Shown piece after piece: positions 19,278-28,908 of a DNA stretch of 64,000 nt. Below the pieces are notes generated by a model. It was not told the origin of the DNA, searched no databases, and was given only the letters and a program-made list of their open reading frames with translations. The stretch comes from an uncultured Bacteroides sp. GTDB lineage: Bacteria; Bacteroidota; Bacteroidia; Bacteroidales; Bacteroidaceae. Within the stretch, counting starts at the first letter, position 1, and each line of letters opens with the position of its first letter. The DNA is taken from assembly GCA_900556625.1 (NCBI GenBank), contig USPQ01000003.1:1-64000 (forward strand), given 5' to 3'. A program made the translations under genes and the position numbers.

Positions 19278-21443
19278 ATGAAGAACATCTTCTTTATTTG
19301 CGTGTTCTCACTGATTGCATTTACAGGATGCACAGATGACGACGAACTCTACAAAAACAGTGGAAAAGATTCTGCCGAAGAGGAAACAAGTTTTCCTAAC
19401 GAGGAAATCGACCAACGTTTGTTTAAAGTTATCAATTTAGATTATCCGGGATTGGAACAGGTAAAAGCATGGTATGAAACAGGAAATTATTACTCTGCAT
19501 CCAAAGCTCTTCTCGAATACTATAGAGGTCGAATTGGTATCATTAATCCTTATGTATCCTTAAATTCTATTACAACACAACAAGCAAGATACGCAGAATT
19601 AGCATTAGCAGAAAACGGTTATCGTTTTTATATAAATGCCAATTACTTAGAAGAAAAAGATCTTGGAAATGGCAAAGAAAAAGTTCCGTACAGCCTAAAA
19701 TCGGGAAAAGAGATCAATTGGGAGTTTATTCCCAAAGGTGCTGACAAGGAATACCGTAAGCAGTTACATCGGCACAATTGGATTCCATTCCAAGCCATGG
19801 CATATCAAAAGACACAAGATGAAATATATATGTTGGGATGGAAAGACGTGTATTCAGATTGGGTATCAAAATTCCCTAAAACAGAAACAGTTGTAGATGA
19901 ATTTGCATGGTGGCAATTACAAGTATCTACACGTCTAATGGGGCAAGCACAAGCATTTGAATATTTCAAGTTTTCATCCAATTTCACCCCCCAATGGCTT
20001 TCTTTCTTTTTAGTTCACTTTGCAGAACATGCCGATTTCTTGCTAAAAAATCGCTATCAAGACGAAAATAATATTCTATTTAGCCAAATAATCTCAATGG
20101 TATTTGCCGGAACTCTATTTCCGGAATTCAAAGATGCTCCTCAATGGCAAGCAGAAGGTTGTAGAATCATTAATGAACAACTTGAAAAACAATTCTTACC
20201 GGACGGAATGCTTAGTGACCTTTCCTTACATTATCACATAGGTATATTAGACGAACTCTATAATCTCAAAAGGCTCATCCAAGAGAATCATTTACCGGAA
20301 AATTTACTCACTTCCAAGTTTGACCAAATCCTAGAGAAAGCGACCGAAATAGTTATACATTTTACCTATCCCAACTATTTTGAGGCAGGTAGCAATGAAT
20401 ATTGTACATCAGCTTTCAATGATTCGTGGATGAAAACGAAAAATGTATTAGAGAAAAACTTCAAGAAATATGCTGAGATGTTCCCCAATAATCAAGAATT
20501 AGCGTGGATGGCAACTCGTGGTGGACAAGGACATGCACCAAGCGCAGGAATAAAAGTTTTCGAGAACTCCGGACACTATATTCTACGAAATGGATGGGAT
20601 AAAACTTCCACTATGCTAATACATAGTAATAACTATTCAAATGAAAAGATGGATATATGGAGTCACAATCAACCGGATAACGGAACATTTGAATTATATC
20701 ATAATGGGCGTAACTTTTTCCCTGATTCCGGAGTATCTTCTTATGAAGGTAGTGGAACTCCTAATAATATTCGCAGTTGGTTCCGTCAAACAAAATCTCA
20801 TAACACAATGATTCTAAGCGATAAAGAAACAGAAGACAATGATAAACCTAATGCAAAAAGATATGGAGATGAAGATATAAAAAACACCTTAGGTAAATTA
20901 ATCCGTAAAGGAGAAACTAACCAATATCAATTTGTAGCCACAGAGAATCAAGGATATGCCAACTTTACTCATAGACGTTCTATATTCTTTGTCACGCCTA
21001 AAGAAAAACCATTTTTTGTAATAGTAGATGAAGGTATAGGAAACGCAACCGGATTTAGTAAACTATATTTCCATCTCTGTGACGATAAAACAGCAGAATC
21101 TGTTTCTTTAGATATAGAAAACCACGGAGCACATACTACATTTAGTGACAATAACAACTTATTCATACGTAGTTTTGGTAATGCAGATATCACCCAAAAT
21201 GAAGTCAAAGGATATATTTCCTACGACACCAAAGGTTTATTCCTTCCCCGTAAGGCTTACTCACTCGTAATGGATAAAAAAGAGAATAGTCCGGTACGAT
21301 ATATAACCGTAATATATCCCATCGCAAACGAAACACCTGAAATCTCGGCCAGATTCACTGATGATGAAACATTTATTGAGGATGCAATAAAGCTCGAGGT
21401 CACAGTAAATGGTCAGAGATATGAATTAGGATACACTAAATAA
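19278..21443 (+). CDS. PL12 heparinase II/III family lyase (BT4662 position)
   Basis: A 721-residue PL12 heparan sulfate/heparin lyase. The signal peptide ends in the lipobox LIAFTGC, so it is a lipoprotein, probably surface-exposed. Toroid motifs (LDYPGLEQVKAWY, KQLHRHNWIPF) and the C-terminal beta-sandwich (NGTFELYHNGRNFFPDSGVSSYEG) are intact. Candidate catalytic residues are Asn265, Tyr319 and His463. It occupies the place of BT4662 directly before the binding lipoprotein and the SusC/SusD pair, and likely leads that operon. The protein resembles the 14516 gene along its whole length, suggesting a duplication with the GH95-like gene between the copies. Confidence 0.93.
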   Translation: MKNIFFICVFSLIAFTGCTDDDELYKNSGKDSAEEETSFPNEEIDQRLFKVINLDYPGLEQVKAWYETGNYYSASKALLEYYRGRIGIINPYVSLNSITTQQARYAELALAENGYRFYINANYLEEKDLGNGKEKVPYSLKSGKEINWEFIPKGADKEYRKQLHRHNWIPFQAMAYQKTQDEIYMLGWKDVYSDWVSKFPKTETVVDEFAWWQLQVSTRLMGQAQAFEYFKFSSNFTPQWLSFFLVHFAEHADFLLKNRYQDENNILFSQIISMVFAGTLFPEFKDAPQWQAEGCRIINEQLEKQFLPDGMLSDLSLHYHIGILDELYNLKRLIQENHLPENLLTSKFDQILEKATEIVIHFTYPNYFEAGSNEYCTSAFNDSWMKTKNVLEKNFKKYAEMFPNNQELAWMATRGGQGHAPSAGIKVFENSGHYILRNGWDKTSTMLIHSNNYSNEKMDIWSHNQPDNGTFELYHNGRNFFPDSGVSSYEGSGTPNNIRSWFRQTKSHNTMILSDKETEDNDKPNAKRYGDEDIKNTLGKLIRKGETNQYQFVATENQGYANFTHRRSIFFVTPKEKPFFVIVDEGIGNATGFSKLYFHLCDDKTAESVSLDIENHGAHTTFSDNNNLFIRSFGNADITQNEVKGYISYDTKGLFLPRKAYSLVMDKKENSPVRYITVIYPIANETPEISARFTDDETFIEDAIKLEVTVNGQRYELGYTK

Positions 21444-21478
21444 TCAACCTATAATAATATAACTAATACTGATATAAA

Positions 21479-23824
21479 ATGAGTCTAAGAAAATTAACAT
21501 TTAGTTTTTTGGCGATTCTAATAGTTACAGTTTCACCGCTGTTCTATGTTTCTTGTTCTGATACAGAAACAACAGACTCGTCCAACTTCGCACTTTATTA
21601 TACAGGATTGACCAACATAGCTCCATCTATGACCGGAACAATCAGTAAACCTACATATAAAGGTAGTGCCCCTTCTGATTTTACAATTACCGGTATCACA
21701 CTTAACAATGAAGTGTATACAGGAAATTGTTTTCAGATTGATTCTGAAACAGGGGTAATTTCTGTGCAAAACACAGAAAATGCAGCTAAAGGACGCTACA
21801 AAATTTCCATCTCTTGCATATCCGGAGGGACTCGATATGAATATAAAGATATTGTAATTGTTAAATTATTAGCATCCGCTCCTGATGGTATAGAAATTAC
21901 CCCTAATTTAATACAAGCGGACTACAGCGACATTATTGATAAAAATAGTGAAGTAGATATGCCTATAGCCAAGATTACAACATCTGGAGAAGAACATATT
22001 TCTATCAAGAAATACACAATAGGTAATGTATACAAGATCACTAATGAAGGTGAAGAAACGCCAGAATATGAACCTCTAGCTGTCAGTTTCAATGACTGTT
22101 TTACTATTTCTTCTGAAGGAGAATTTACAATTGTTCAAGGAGAAAGCTCTAGTATTCTTGAAGTAGGTCTTTATACTGTAGACATAATTCTAGAAACTCA
22201 ATTAGAAGAATCTCTATTAGAAAAAAAGATCAAAATTAAGGTTATCTCCAAACCGATGGATTTCTACTACGAAGTAGCCGAAGGCGAAATAGAAGAAGAA
22301 AGCGAACAAACCCCGAACGGAACAACTTTCAGATCCCAATCCCCCGTTTACTCAGGCTCTACAGATGGATTAAAATATAGTATCTATGCCATCGAACCTG
22401 AAACAGAGAAAATATATGAGAAGATAAAAATAGATGAGCAAACGGGTGAGATATACATCGAAAAAGGACACAAATTAACTAAGGGCTCAACCTATAAAGT
22501 CAGTGTATGTGCAAAAAATATGTATAATGAAGAAGGAGAAGTCGGACTAGTTAAAGAGAATGCTTATGAGATAAAAGTCGTAGCATTTATTGCACCATTT
22601 GAAGAATTCTATTATGGAACTCAAGTAGGAGCAGAAAGTTGTACTTATGAAGGCATGGAACTTTCTTCTTATAAAATAGAACCTAATATAAAAGGTGGAG
22701 GTGAAAATATTAAATATCAATTATTAAGTTGCGACTCAAGAATTGAAAAATACATTGATAAAGAGCAACTACAAACAAATGGGATCATTGAATTATTAGA
22801 GGGTAACAAAACATTTAAAGACGAAAATTACAAAATATCTGTTCGTGCCTTTAATTCTAAATATGAAATAAAAACAGAGCTAACATTACGCCCAACTAAA
22901 AACCCAGACAGAATCACTTATATTAGTTGTGGTAATAATTTAGGAGCAAATAAGCAACCATTAGAAGGTAAGCAGTACGACAACCAATTCAGATTTAATA
23001 GAAAACCTGAGATGAAGGATGCTACGTTCACGATAAACACTGATGCATATCCTGATGCAAATATAGAATTTACATATACAAATATTCATCAAACAATAAA
23101 AGCAGAGATTATTGATGGTAATAAATTAAAATTTGACAATAATTCTTGGAATAATAATGCAGTATGTGGAATAAGTAAAATAACAGCTACCGTTAATGGC
23201 AAAGTTTCTTTTTCTGTCCCTATATTTATTCACTGTAATGGATTTGCAAAAGAACTGGAAAAAACAGGAAATAAATCCGTTGTTGAAACAGGCTATGAAG
23301 CTAGAATTGAATACACTCCGTTTGTTTTACATGTCAACCCGCATAATGGTGGAACATCTATATCTCCTCAAATAACAACAAGACCAACAGGAGATGATAC
23401 ACAAGAGACAATCCTATCTGGAGACAAACTAGAAATATTTGCTTTGGACTATAGAAGAACATTCAAATATTACAACTTTAATGGTTTACATACAGATAAT
23501 GGTCAACAACCAAGTGAGGGAAAATTCCTAAGTAATTTATGGTCAACGAGTGGAGGAACTCCTAGCAAAAATGACAAAGCTCCAGTATCCTATTTTACAG
23601 GACTCGGCTTTGACCAAAAGTTAGGATATGTCATAAATGAACAAATAGAGAATCACCATGAAGTAAAAATAAATAAAAATAAATGGTATGACACAACAGG
23701 ATGGGCAAATGGATTCTTTGTTGGAGAAATGACTTTCCGAATAGATGGTGAAAAGAGTAAACTTAATGATGGAGGTAAAACCAATCCAATTATCATCTGG
23801 CTCGATGAAAATTACGAAGAGTAA
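21479..23824 (+). CDS. Surface glycan-binding lipoprotein (BT4661-like position)
   Basis: A 781-residue surface lipoprotein. The signal peptide ends in SPLFYVSC. The body is a chain of beta-rich, Ig/cadherin-like domains with recurring patterns such as ITLNNEVYTGNCFQIDSETGVISV and IKIDEQTGEIYIEKGHKLTKG, followed by a C-terminal module that may bind the glycan (aromatic-rich end with WSTSGG, WYDTTGWANGFFVGEMTFRI). Such SusE/F-position proteins bind the polysaccharide at the cell surface. It starts 35 bp after the PL12 gene and ends 19 bp before susC. The coding sequence is strikingly AT-rich, like the sus genes and unlike 28.9-40.4 kb. Assignment rests on position and domain style. Confidence 0.8.
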   Translation: MSLRKLTFSFLAILIVTVSPLFYVSCSDTETTDSSNFALYYTGLTNIAPSMTGTISKPTYKGSAPSDFTITGITLNNEVYTGNCFQIDSETGVISVQNTENAAKGRYKISISCISGGTRYEYKDIVIVKLLASAPDGIEITPNLIQADYSDIIDKNSEVDMPIAKITTSGEEHISIKKYTIGNVYKITNEGEETPEYEPLAVSFNDCFTISSEGEFTIVQGESSSILEVGLYTVDIILETQLEESLLEKKIKIKVISKPMDFYYEVAEGEIEEESEQTPNGTTFRSQSPVYSGSTDGLKYSIYAIEPETEKIYEKIKIDEQTGEIYIEKGHKLTKGSTYKVSVCAKNMYNEEGEVGLVKENAYEIKVVAFIAPFEEFYYGTQVGAESCTYEGMELSSYKIEPNIKGGGENIKYQLLSCDSRIEKYIDKEQLQTNGIIELLEGNKTFKDENYKISVRAFNSKYEIKTELTLRPTKNPDRITYISCGNNLGANKQPLEGKQYDNQFRFNRKPEMKDATFTINTDAYPDANIEFTYTNIHQTIKAEIIDGNKLKFDNNSWNNNAVCGISKITATVNGKVSFSVPIFIHCNGFAKELEKTGNKSVVETGYEARIEYTPFVLHVNPHNGGTSISPQITTRPTGDDTQETILSGDKLEIFALDYRRTFKYYNFNGLHTDNGQQPSEGKFLSNLWSTSGGTPSKNDKAPVSYFTGLGFDQKLGYVINEQIENHHEVKINKNKWYDTTGWANGFFVGEMTFRIDGEKSKLNDGGKTNPIIIWLDENYEE

Positions 23825-23843
23825 AACGAATAATCTAATAATT

Positions 23844-26800
23844 ATGCACAATATAATAACCAATACAATTAGCCATAGAGGGTTCATCACCCTCTTGGCA
23901 CTGGTCATGTCAATCAGTCTGTATGCCCAGAATTTAGTTAAAGGAACAGTTGTTGACGAAACAGATCTTCCGTTAATTGGAGCAACTGTTTTAATAAAAG
24001 GAAATAGCGGAGGAACAATTACTGATATTGATGGCAATTATTCTATCAATGCCAAAAAAGGAAGCACCATTGTGGTTTCCTATATCGGATATAAAACACA
24101 GGAAGTGAAATATACCGGACAGCAAAAAGTAAACATAAAAATGATACCTGACAATCAAGCATTAGACGAGGTAGTAGTAGTAGGTTACGGTTCTATGAAA
24201 CGTAGCGACTTGACCGGTTCAGTTGCTTCGGTAGCCGCAAAAGACGTTGTAGGTTTTCAAAGCAGTTCTGTCATTGGAGCTTTAGGAGGCCAAATTGCCG
24301 GTGTACAAATTACTCAATCCGATGGTGGCCCCGGGTCAGGTTTCAACATCAACATTCGTGGTGTCGGTACTATGACGGGAGACGCTTCCCCCCTGTTCAT
24401 TGTTGACGGATTTGAAGTAGACAACATTGATAACATTGCCAACTCGGACATTGAGTCTATGGAATTTTTAAAAGACGCCTCTTCTTCAGCAATTTATGGT
24501 GCCCGTGCTGCCAATGGTGTTGTTATGATTACTACCAAATCCGGAAAAAGCGGACGGCCAACAGTTACATACAACGGTTCCGCCAGTTATCGTAAGATCA
24601 CTAAAAAATTAGATCTTCTCAGCCCTTATGAGTTTGTAAAATTGCAAGGAGAAATTAACGAAAAATATCCGGATACATATTATAAAGAAGGAAATGATGA
24701 CAATGGCATTCCATACCGTTATCAATCATTAGAGGATTATATTGGTCAAAGTGGAGTAGACTGGCAGGATGAAACATTTAATCCCACTTGGTCACAAGAT
24801 CACAACCTTTCAATCACAGGTGGAGACGAAAAGACCACATATTCTCTTTTATTCACACGTTATAACGAAAATGGTATTTTCAATAACAGTGGATTTGACA
24901 GGACAACAGCCAAATTCCGCTTAAAGCAAAAGCTTACCAAAAAAATATCATTTGATGCAACTATAAATTATGCGCAAACAAATAGAAAAGGAATTGGAAC
25001 AACTGCGGATAGCGGACGCTTTAATATGCTGGCACAAATTTTAAGCGCACGTCCTACAGGTGGGCTTAAATTAACAGATGAAGAATTGCTGGCATCTGCA
25101 ATCGATCCTGTAATGTTGGAAGATGGAAGCAGTCTGGCACAAGTAAATCCTGTAAAACAGACAGAGTCTGTAACCAATAAAAAAAGAGCGGAAATGTGGT
25201 CTGCCAATGTCTCTCTGACTTGGGAAATTATTAAAGGATTGACTTTCAGAACAGCAGCAACTTATAATACCACAAACAATCGCATTGACAAATTCTATAA
25301 AGAGGGTTCAAAAGAAGCATTCCGTAATGGTCAAAAGCCTTACGGAGACACCCAAATGGGACGTGATTTACGTTGGACCAATTCTAACCAGTTAACTTGG
25401 AAACAAAAAATCAACAAAAAGAACAGCTATGATATCATGTTAGGACATGAAATATCTTATCGTAGCAATGAATATTTGTTAGGGCAGGCAATGGACTTTC
25501 CTGTTGACTATTTAGGTAACAACAATTTAGGGTTGGGAGCTACCCCAAGTAAAGTCGTCACAGACTTTGGTGACAAAAAGTTGTTGTCTTTCTTTGCACG
25601 TGGTAATTACAACTATGACAATCGTTACTTATTGACGGCCACGGTACGTGCCGATGGTTCTACTGTATTCTCAAAGAAAAACAAATGGGGATTCTTCCCT
25701 TCATTCTCGGCAGCGTGGCGTGTCTCAGAAGAAGCCTTTATGAAAGATATTTCATGGTTGTCTAATTTTAAGGTTCGTTTGGGATGGGGTATCGTTGGTA
25801 ACGACCGAATCTCTAATTATCTCTCACTTGATTTATATCAAAATAATAGATATGGTATCGGTAACAGTTTAGTAACTGTACTTACCCCTAAACAAATTAA
25901 AAATCAAAATTTGAAATGGGAAGGCTCGTCCAGTGTCAATTTAGGAGTAGATTTAGGCTTCTTTGACAGCCGTTTAAATTTCACTGCTGATTTCTTCATC
26001 AAAAACACAAAAGACTTGTTGTTAGCTCAAGAATTAGCACATGTTACCGGACATAGTACCCAATACCAAAATATTGGTAAAATACAGAATCGCGGTATAG
26101 AGTTAAATCTTAGCAGTACTAACATTCAGACGAAATCATTCACATGGAGTACCAATTTCAATATTTCATTTATTCGTAATGAACTGAAATCATTAGAGTC
26201 CGGTGCTAATTATAAAACAACCCGTTCCGGTTTCGACGGTAACTTCACCCAAGATGACTACATAGCTATGGTGGGTTCATCATTAGGCTTGATTTACGGG
26301 TATGAATTTGATGGTATCTACCAAAGTTCTGACTTTTACATAGATGGATATACAGACGCGAACAATCCTAAATATATTTTAAAGGAAGGAGTAGTAAATA
26401 ATACTCGCTATACTGATGCAGATGGTTTACGTCCTGGCGTTGTAAAATATAAAGATCAGAATGGTGATGGCATTATTACTTCAGAAGACCGTACGGTAAT
26501 AGGTAACGCACTTCCTAAATGGTATGGTGGTATTACAAATACATTCAACTATAGAGGAATAGATTTAAGTTTCATGTTCCAGTTCAATTATGGGAATGAC
26601 ATCTATAATGCTACACGTTTGTATGCCACACAAACTAGAAATGGCCGTAGAAACATGATGGCAGAAGTAGCCGATCGTTGGAGTGAAACAAATGCATCTA
26701 ATAAAGTACCTTCGGTTAAAGGTTATATAACAAATGATGTATATTCTCGTTTTGTAGAAGATGGTTCCTTCTTACGTTTGAAGAATGTTACTCTCGGATA

Positions 26801-27008
26801 CACGTTACCGCATAAATGGACTAAGAAATTTTATGTATCTAAATTACGTGTTTACGCCAGTGGACAAAATCTATTCTGCATCAATGGATACAGTGGATAT
26901 GATCCGGAAGTTAGTACGGCAGGAAGTAATCCTATGACACCAGGTTTAGACTGGGGTGCTTATCCTAAGAGTAGAGTATTTACATTCGGTATTGATCTTC
27001 AATTCTAA
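23844..27008 (+). CDS. SusC-like TonB-dependent outer-membrane transporter
   Basis: A 1054-residue SusC-family importer for heparin/HS oligosaccharides. The frame is open to 23745, but the ATG at 23844 lies after the preceding stop and gives a good signal peptide (ending SISLYAQ). Order: carboxypeptidase-like regulatory domain (VKGTVVDETDLPLIGATV), TonB box (DEVVVVGYG), plug (GGQIAGVQITQSDGGPGSG, IRGVGT, PLFIVDGFEV) and a 22-strand-type barrel ending in FTFGIDLQF. No STN domain is present, in keeping with control by the hybrid sensor rather than an anti-sigma factor. SusD follows 11 bp downstream. Equivalent position to BT4660. Confidence 0.95.
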   Translation: MHNIITNTISHRGFITLLALVMSISLYAQNLVKGTVVDETDLPLIGATVLIKGNSGGTITDIDGNYSINAKKGSTIVVSYIGYKTQEVKYTGQQKVNIKMIPDNQALDEVVVVGYGSMKRSDLTGSVASVAAKDVVGFQSSSVIGALGGQIAGVQITQSDGGPGSGFNINIRGVGTMTGDASPLFIVDGFEVDNIDNIANSDIESMEFLKDASSSAIYGARAANGVVMITTKSGKSGRPTVTYNGSASYRKITKKLDLLSPYEFVKLQGEINEKYPDTYYKEGNDDNGIPYRYQSLEDYIGQSGVDWQDETFNPTWSQDHNLSITGGDEKTTYSLLFTRYNENGIFNNSGFDRTTAKFRLKQKLTKKISFDATINYAQTNRKGIGTTADSGRFNMLAQILSARPTGGLKLTDEELLASAIDPVMLEDGSSLAQVNPVKQTESVTNKKRAEMWSANVSLTWEIIKGLTFRTAATYNTTNNRIDKFYKEGSKEAFRNGQKPYGDTQMGRDLRWTNSNQLTWKQKINKKNSYDIMLGHEISYRSNEYLLGQAMDFPVDYLGNNNLGLGATPSKVVTDFGDKKLLSFFARGNYNYDNRYLLTATVRADGSTVFSKKNKWGFFPSFSAAWRVSEEAFMKDISWLSNFKVRLGWGIVGNDRISNYLSLDLYQNNRYGIGNSLVTVLTPKQIKNQNLKWEGSSSVNLGVDLGFFDSRLNFTADFFIKNTKDLLLAQELAHVTGHSTQYQNIGKIQNRGIELNLSSTNIQTKSFTWSTNFNISFIRNELKSLESGANYKTTRSGFDGNFTQDDYIAMVGSSLGLIYGYEFDGIYQSSDFYIDGYTDANNPKYILKEGVVNNTRYTDADGLRPGVVKYKDQNGDGIITSEDRTVIGNALPKWYGGITNTFNYRGIDLSFMFQFNYGNDIYNATRLYATQTRNGRRNMMAEVADRWSETNASNKVPSVKGYITNDVYSRFVEDGSFLRLKNVTLGYTLPHKWTKKFYVSKLRVYASGQNLFCINGYSGYDPEVSTAGSNPMTPGLDWGAYPKSRVFTFGIDLQF

Positions 27009-27019
27009 TAAAGAACGCA

Positions 27020-28726
27020 ATGAAAAAGATATTTTATTATATATTATTGTCAGCGATGTGCATACTTCCTTTCTCATGCTCGCTTGACGAAGAATCTCGG
27101 ACAGAGATTGATAAAAATAGATTCATGAAAAACGCCTTAGAAGCGGAAACTGTATTGTTAGGCGTTTATCAAAGTTTAGTGAGTGATGCCATGTATGGCT
27201 ATCACCTCTCAATTCTGTTCAATCTGGCAACAGATTGTGAACAAGTAGAAGGAAGTACTACTGAAAATTACCGTATCATTCCTTCCAATGCTTTTAATGC
27301 AAGCCAAGCAGAAATACAACAAACATGGGCTGCTTTATATAAAGCTATTTATAATGCGAATGATTTCATGGAGATTCTTCAACAACGTATGAACGATTTC
27401 AATGAAACCGACAAGCAATTGGCTTATATTTACATAGCCGAGGCAAGAGCTATTCGTGGTATGTGCTATTTCGAGTTAGTACGCAGATTTGGTAATGTGC
27501 CATTAATGACTAATACAGCAATGTCCGAACAAGCTCCAAGTACTTTCGTTCAGGAAAAACCTGAAACTATTTATAAATTTATTGAAGAAGACTTGTTATA
27601 TGCTATACAAACACTTCCTTATGCAATAGACGATACAAATCGCCAAAGCAATAAATACCGTATGTCCAAGGGAGCTGCTTTAGGCCTATTAACCAAAGTC
27701 TATGCCACATGGGCCGGATATCCGGTTAAAGATCACACTAAATGGGCAGAGGCAGCCAAAACTGCGAAGGTGCTAGTCGAATCACAAAAACATGATTTGT
27801 TAAATGACTTTAAACAATTATGGGAAAATACTTGTAATGGTGTTTGGGATCCTACTGAAAGTTTAATTGAAATTAGTTTCTACAGTCCGACAGCATCCGG
27901 AGGCGCCAGTGACCCGTGCGGACGCATTGGAAAATGGAATGGAGTAAAAACGACAATGCTTGCAGGAGAACGTGGAAGTTGCGCAGGTAATGTTAAGGTT
28001 ATTCATCCTTTCGTTCTGAAATGGAGAGAAAAGGACTTGACAGACGGTGAGGTATATAATCCGGAAACCGTTAAAGACAAACGCCTGAACCTTTCAGTAG
28101 CAAATTACCAATATAGTCCAAACAAAGTTTTATATGCTAAAGGTAAAAGTGATACTGATAAAAAAGCATTGGAAAATGATGCAGATAGTAAATTAAAGAA
28201 CAAAGAAAAACAAAACTACACCCCCGCCAAATGGGACATTGAAAAATACGTAAAGAATAAATTAATCAATAATGACAAATCAAATGTCAACTGGTATTTC
28301 TTACGTTATGCTGATGTATTACTGCTATATGCAGAAGCTCTCAACGAATGGAAGCAAGGCCCGACTAAAGAGGCATACGATGCTATAAACAAAGTACGTG
28401 AACGTGCCTATGGAAACAACAAATATAATTTAAAGAACTTATCTTACGAAGACTTCCGCAAAGCTATTCAAGACGAACGTGCTTATGAACTTGCATTCGA
28501 AGGACACCGCCGTATGGACTTGGTACGTTGGGATATCTACTATAAAACAGTAAAAGAGACATCCAACGCAATCACAGAGTGGTTCTTTGATGATAATATG
28601 GCCAAAAACAAAGCATATAATACCGCAGGAAGATATACAGTGTTTGGCAAACATGAACTTTATCCTATCCCACAACGTGATATGGACTTATGTGAACAGT
28701 TTGTACAAAATCCTAAATGGAACTGA
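27020..28726 (+). CDS. SusD-like surface lipoprotein
   Basis: A 568-residue RagB/SusD-family protein, the lid and glycan-capture partner of the SusC just upstream. The signal peptide ends in ILPFSC. The N-terminal TPR-rich half (ALEAETVLLGVYQSLV, AEARAIRGMCYFELVRRFGNVPLM) and C-terminal family signature (YADVLLLYAEALNE, AINKVRERAYG, DERAYELAFEGHRRMDLVRW, YPIPQRDMDL) are complete. Position equals BT4659, where the pair imports HS oligosaccharides. A terminator-like hairpin follows, so this ends the PL12-SGBP-SusCD transcript. Confidence 0.95.
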   Translation: MKKIFYYILLSAMCILPFSCSLDEESRTEIDKNRFMKNALEAETVLLGVYQSLVSDAMYGYHLSILFNLATDCEQVEGSTTENYRIIPSNAFNASQAEIQQTWAALYKAIYNANDFMEILQQRMNDFNETDKQLAYIYIAEARAIRGMCYFELVRRFGNVPLMTNTAMSEQAPSTFVQEKPETIYKFIEEDLLYAIQTLPYAIDDTNRQSNKYRMSKGAALGLLTKVYATWAGYPVKDHTKWAEAAKTAKVLVESQKHDLLNDFKQLWENTCNGVWDPTESLIEISFYSPTASGGASDPCGRIGKWNGVKTTMLAGERGSCAGNVKVIHPFVLKWREKDLTDGEVYNPETVKDKRLNLSVANYQYSPNKVLYAKGKSDTDKKALENDADSKLKNKEKQNYTPAKWDIEKYVKNKLINNDKSNVNWYFLRYADVLLLYAEALNEWKQGPTKEAYDAINKVRERAYGNNKYNLKNLSYEDFRKAIQDERAYELAFEGHRRMDLVRWDIYYKTVKETSNAITEWFFDDNMAKNKAYNTAGRYTVFGKHELYPIPQRDMDLCEQFVQNPKWN

Positions 28727-28736
28727 TCCCAATTCT

Positions 28737-28790
28737 CTCCAATATGTCTGATTATAGGGCATATTGGAGAATATTAAAACCTTTTTCAAC
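28737..28790 (+). terminator. Terminator-like hairpin after susD
   Basis: CTCCAATATG (28737-28746) pairs perfectly with CATATTGGAG (28760-28769), with one more T-A pair outside, a 13-nt loop, and a CTTTTT tract at about 28781-28786. The distance from stem to T run is a little long, so it may attenuate rather than fully stop transcription. Confidence 0.5.
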
Positions 28791-28863
28791 AAAATCTAAA
28801 TTTGAAAAGCCTTAATTGAATGTCTTTTCGACAATCTTGTAACGCGAAATTAGAGCTTTCACC

Positions 28864-28871
28864 TACTTTTG
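28864..28871 (+). promoter_or_regulatory. -7 box for the GH88-to-PL15 operon (TActTTTG)
   Basis: TACTTTTGC matches TAnnTTTG, 37 bp before the GH88 ATG. It is flanked by TTGTAAC (28837-28843) and GTTACAA (28877-28883), an inverted pair related to the GTGTAAC/GTTACAC sites near 14.2 kb, hinting at the same regulator. Confidence 0.5.
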
Positions 28872-28908
28872 CATCAGTTACAAAACTTCTAAAAAACAAT
28901 CACTTAAA

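Noticed and set aside
23745..23843. Longer N-terminus for SusC
   Set aside because: It overlaps the end of the binding-lipoprotein gene and would bury the signal peptide; the ATG at 23844 fits.
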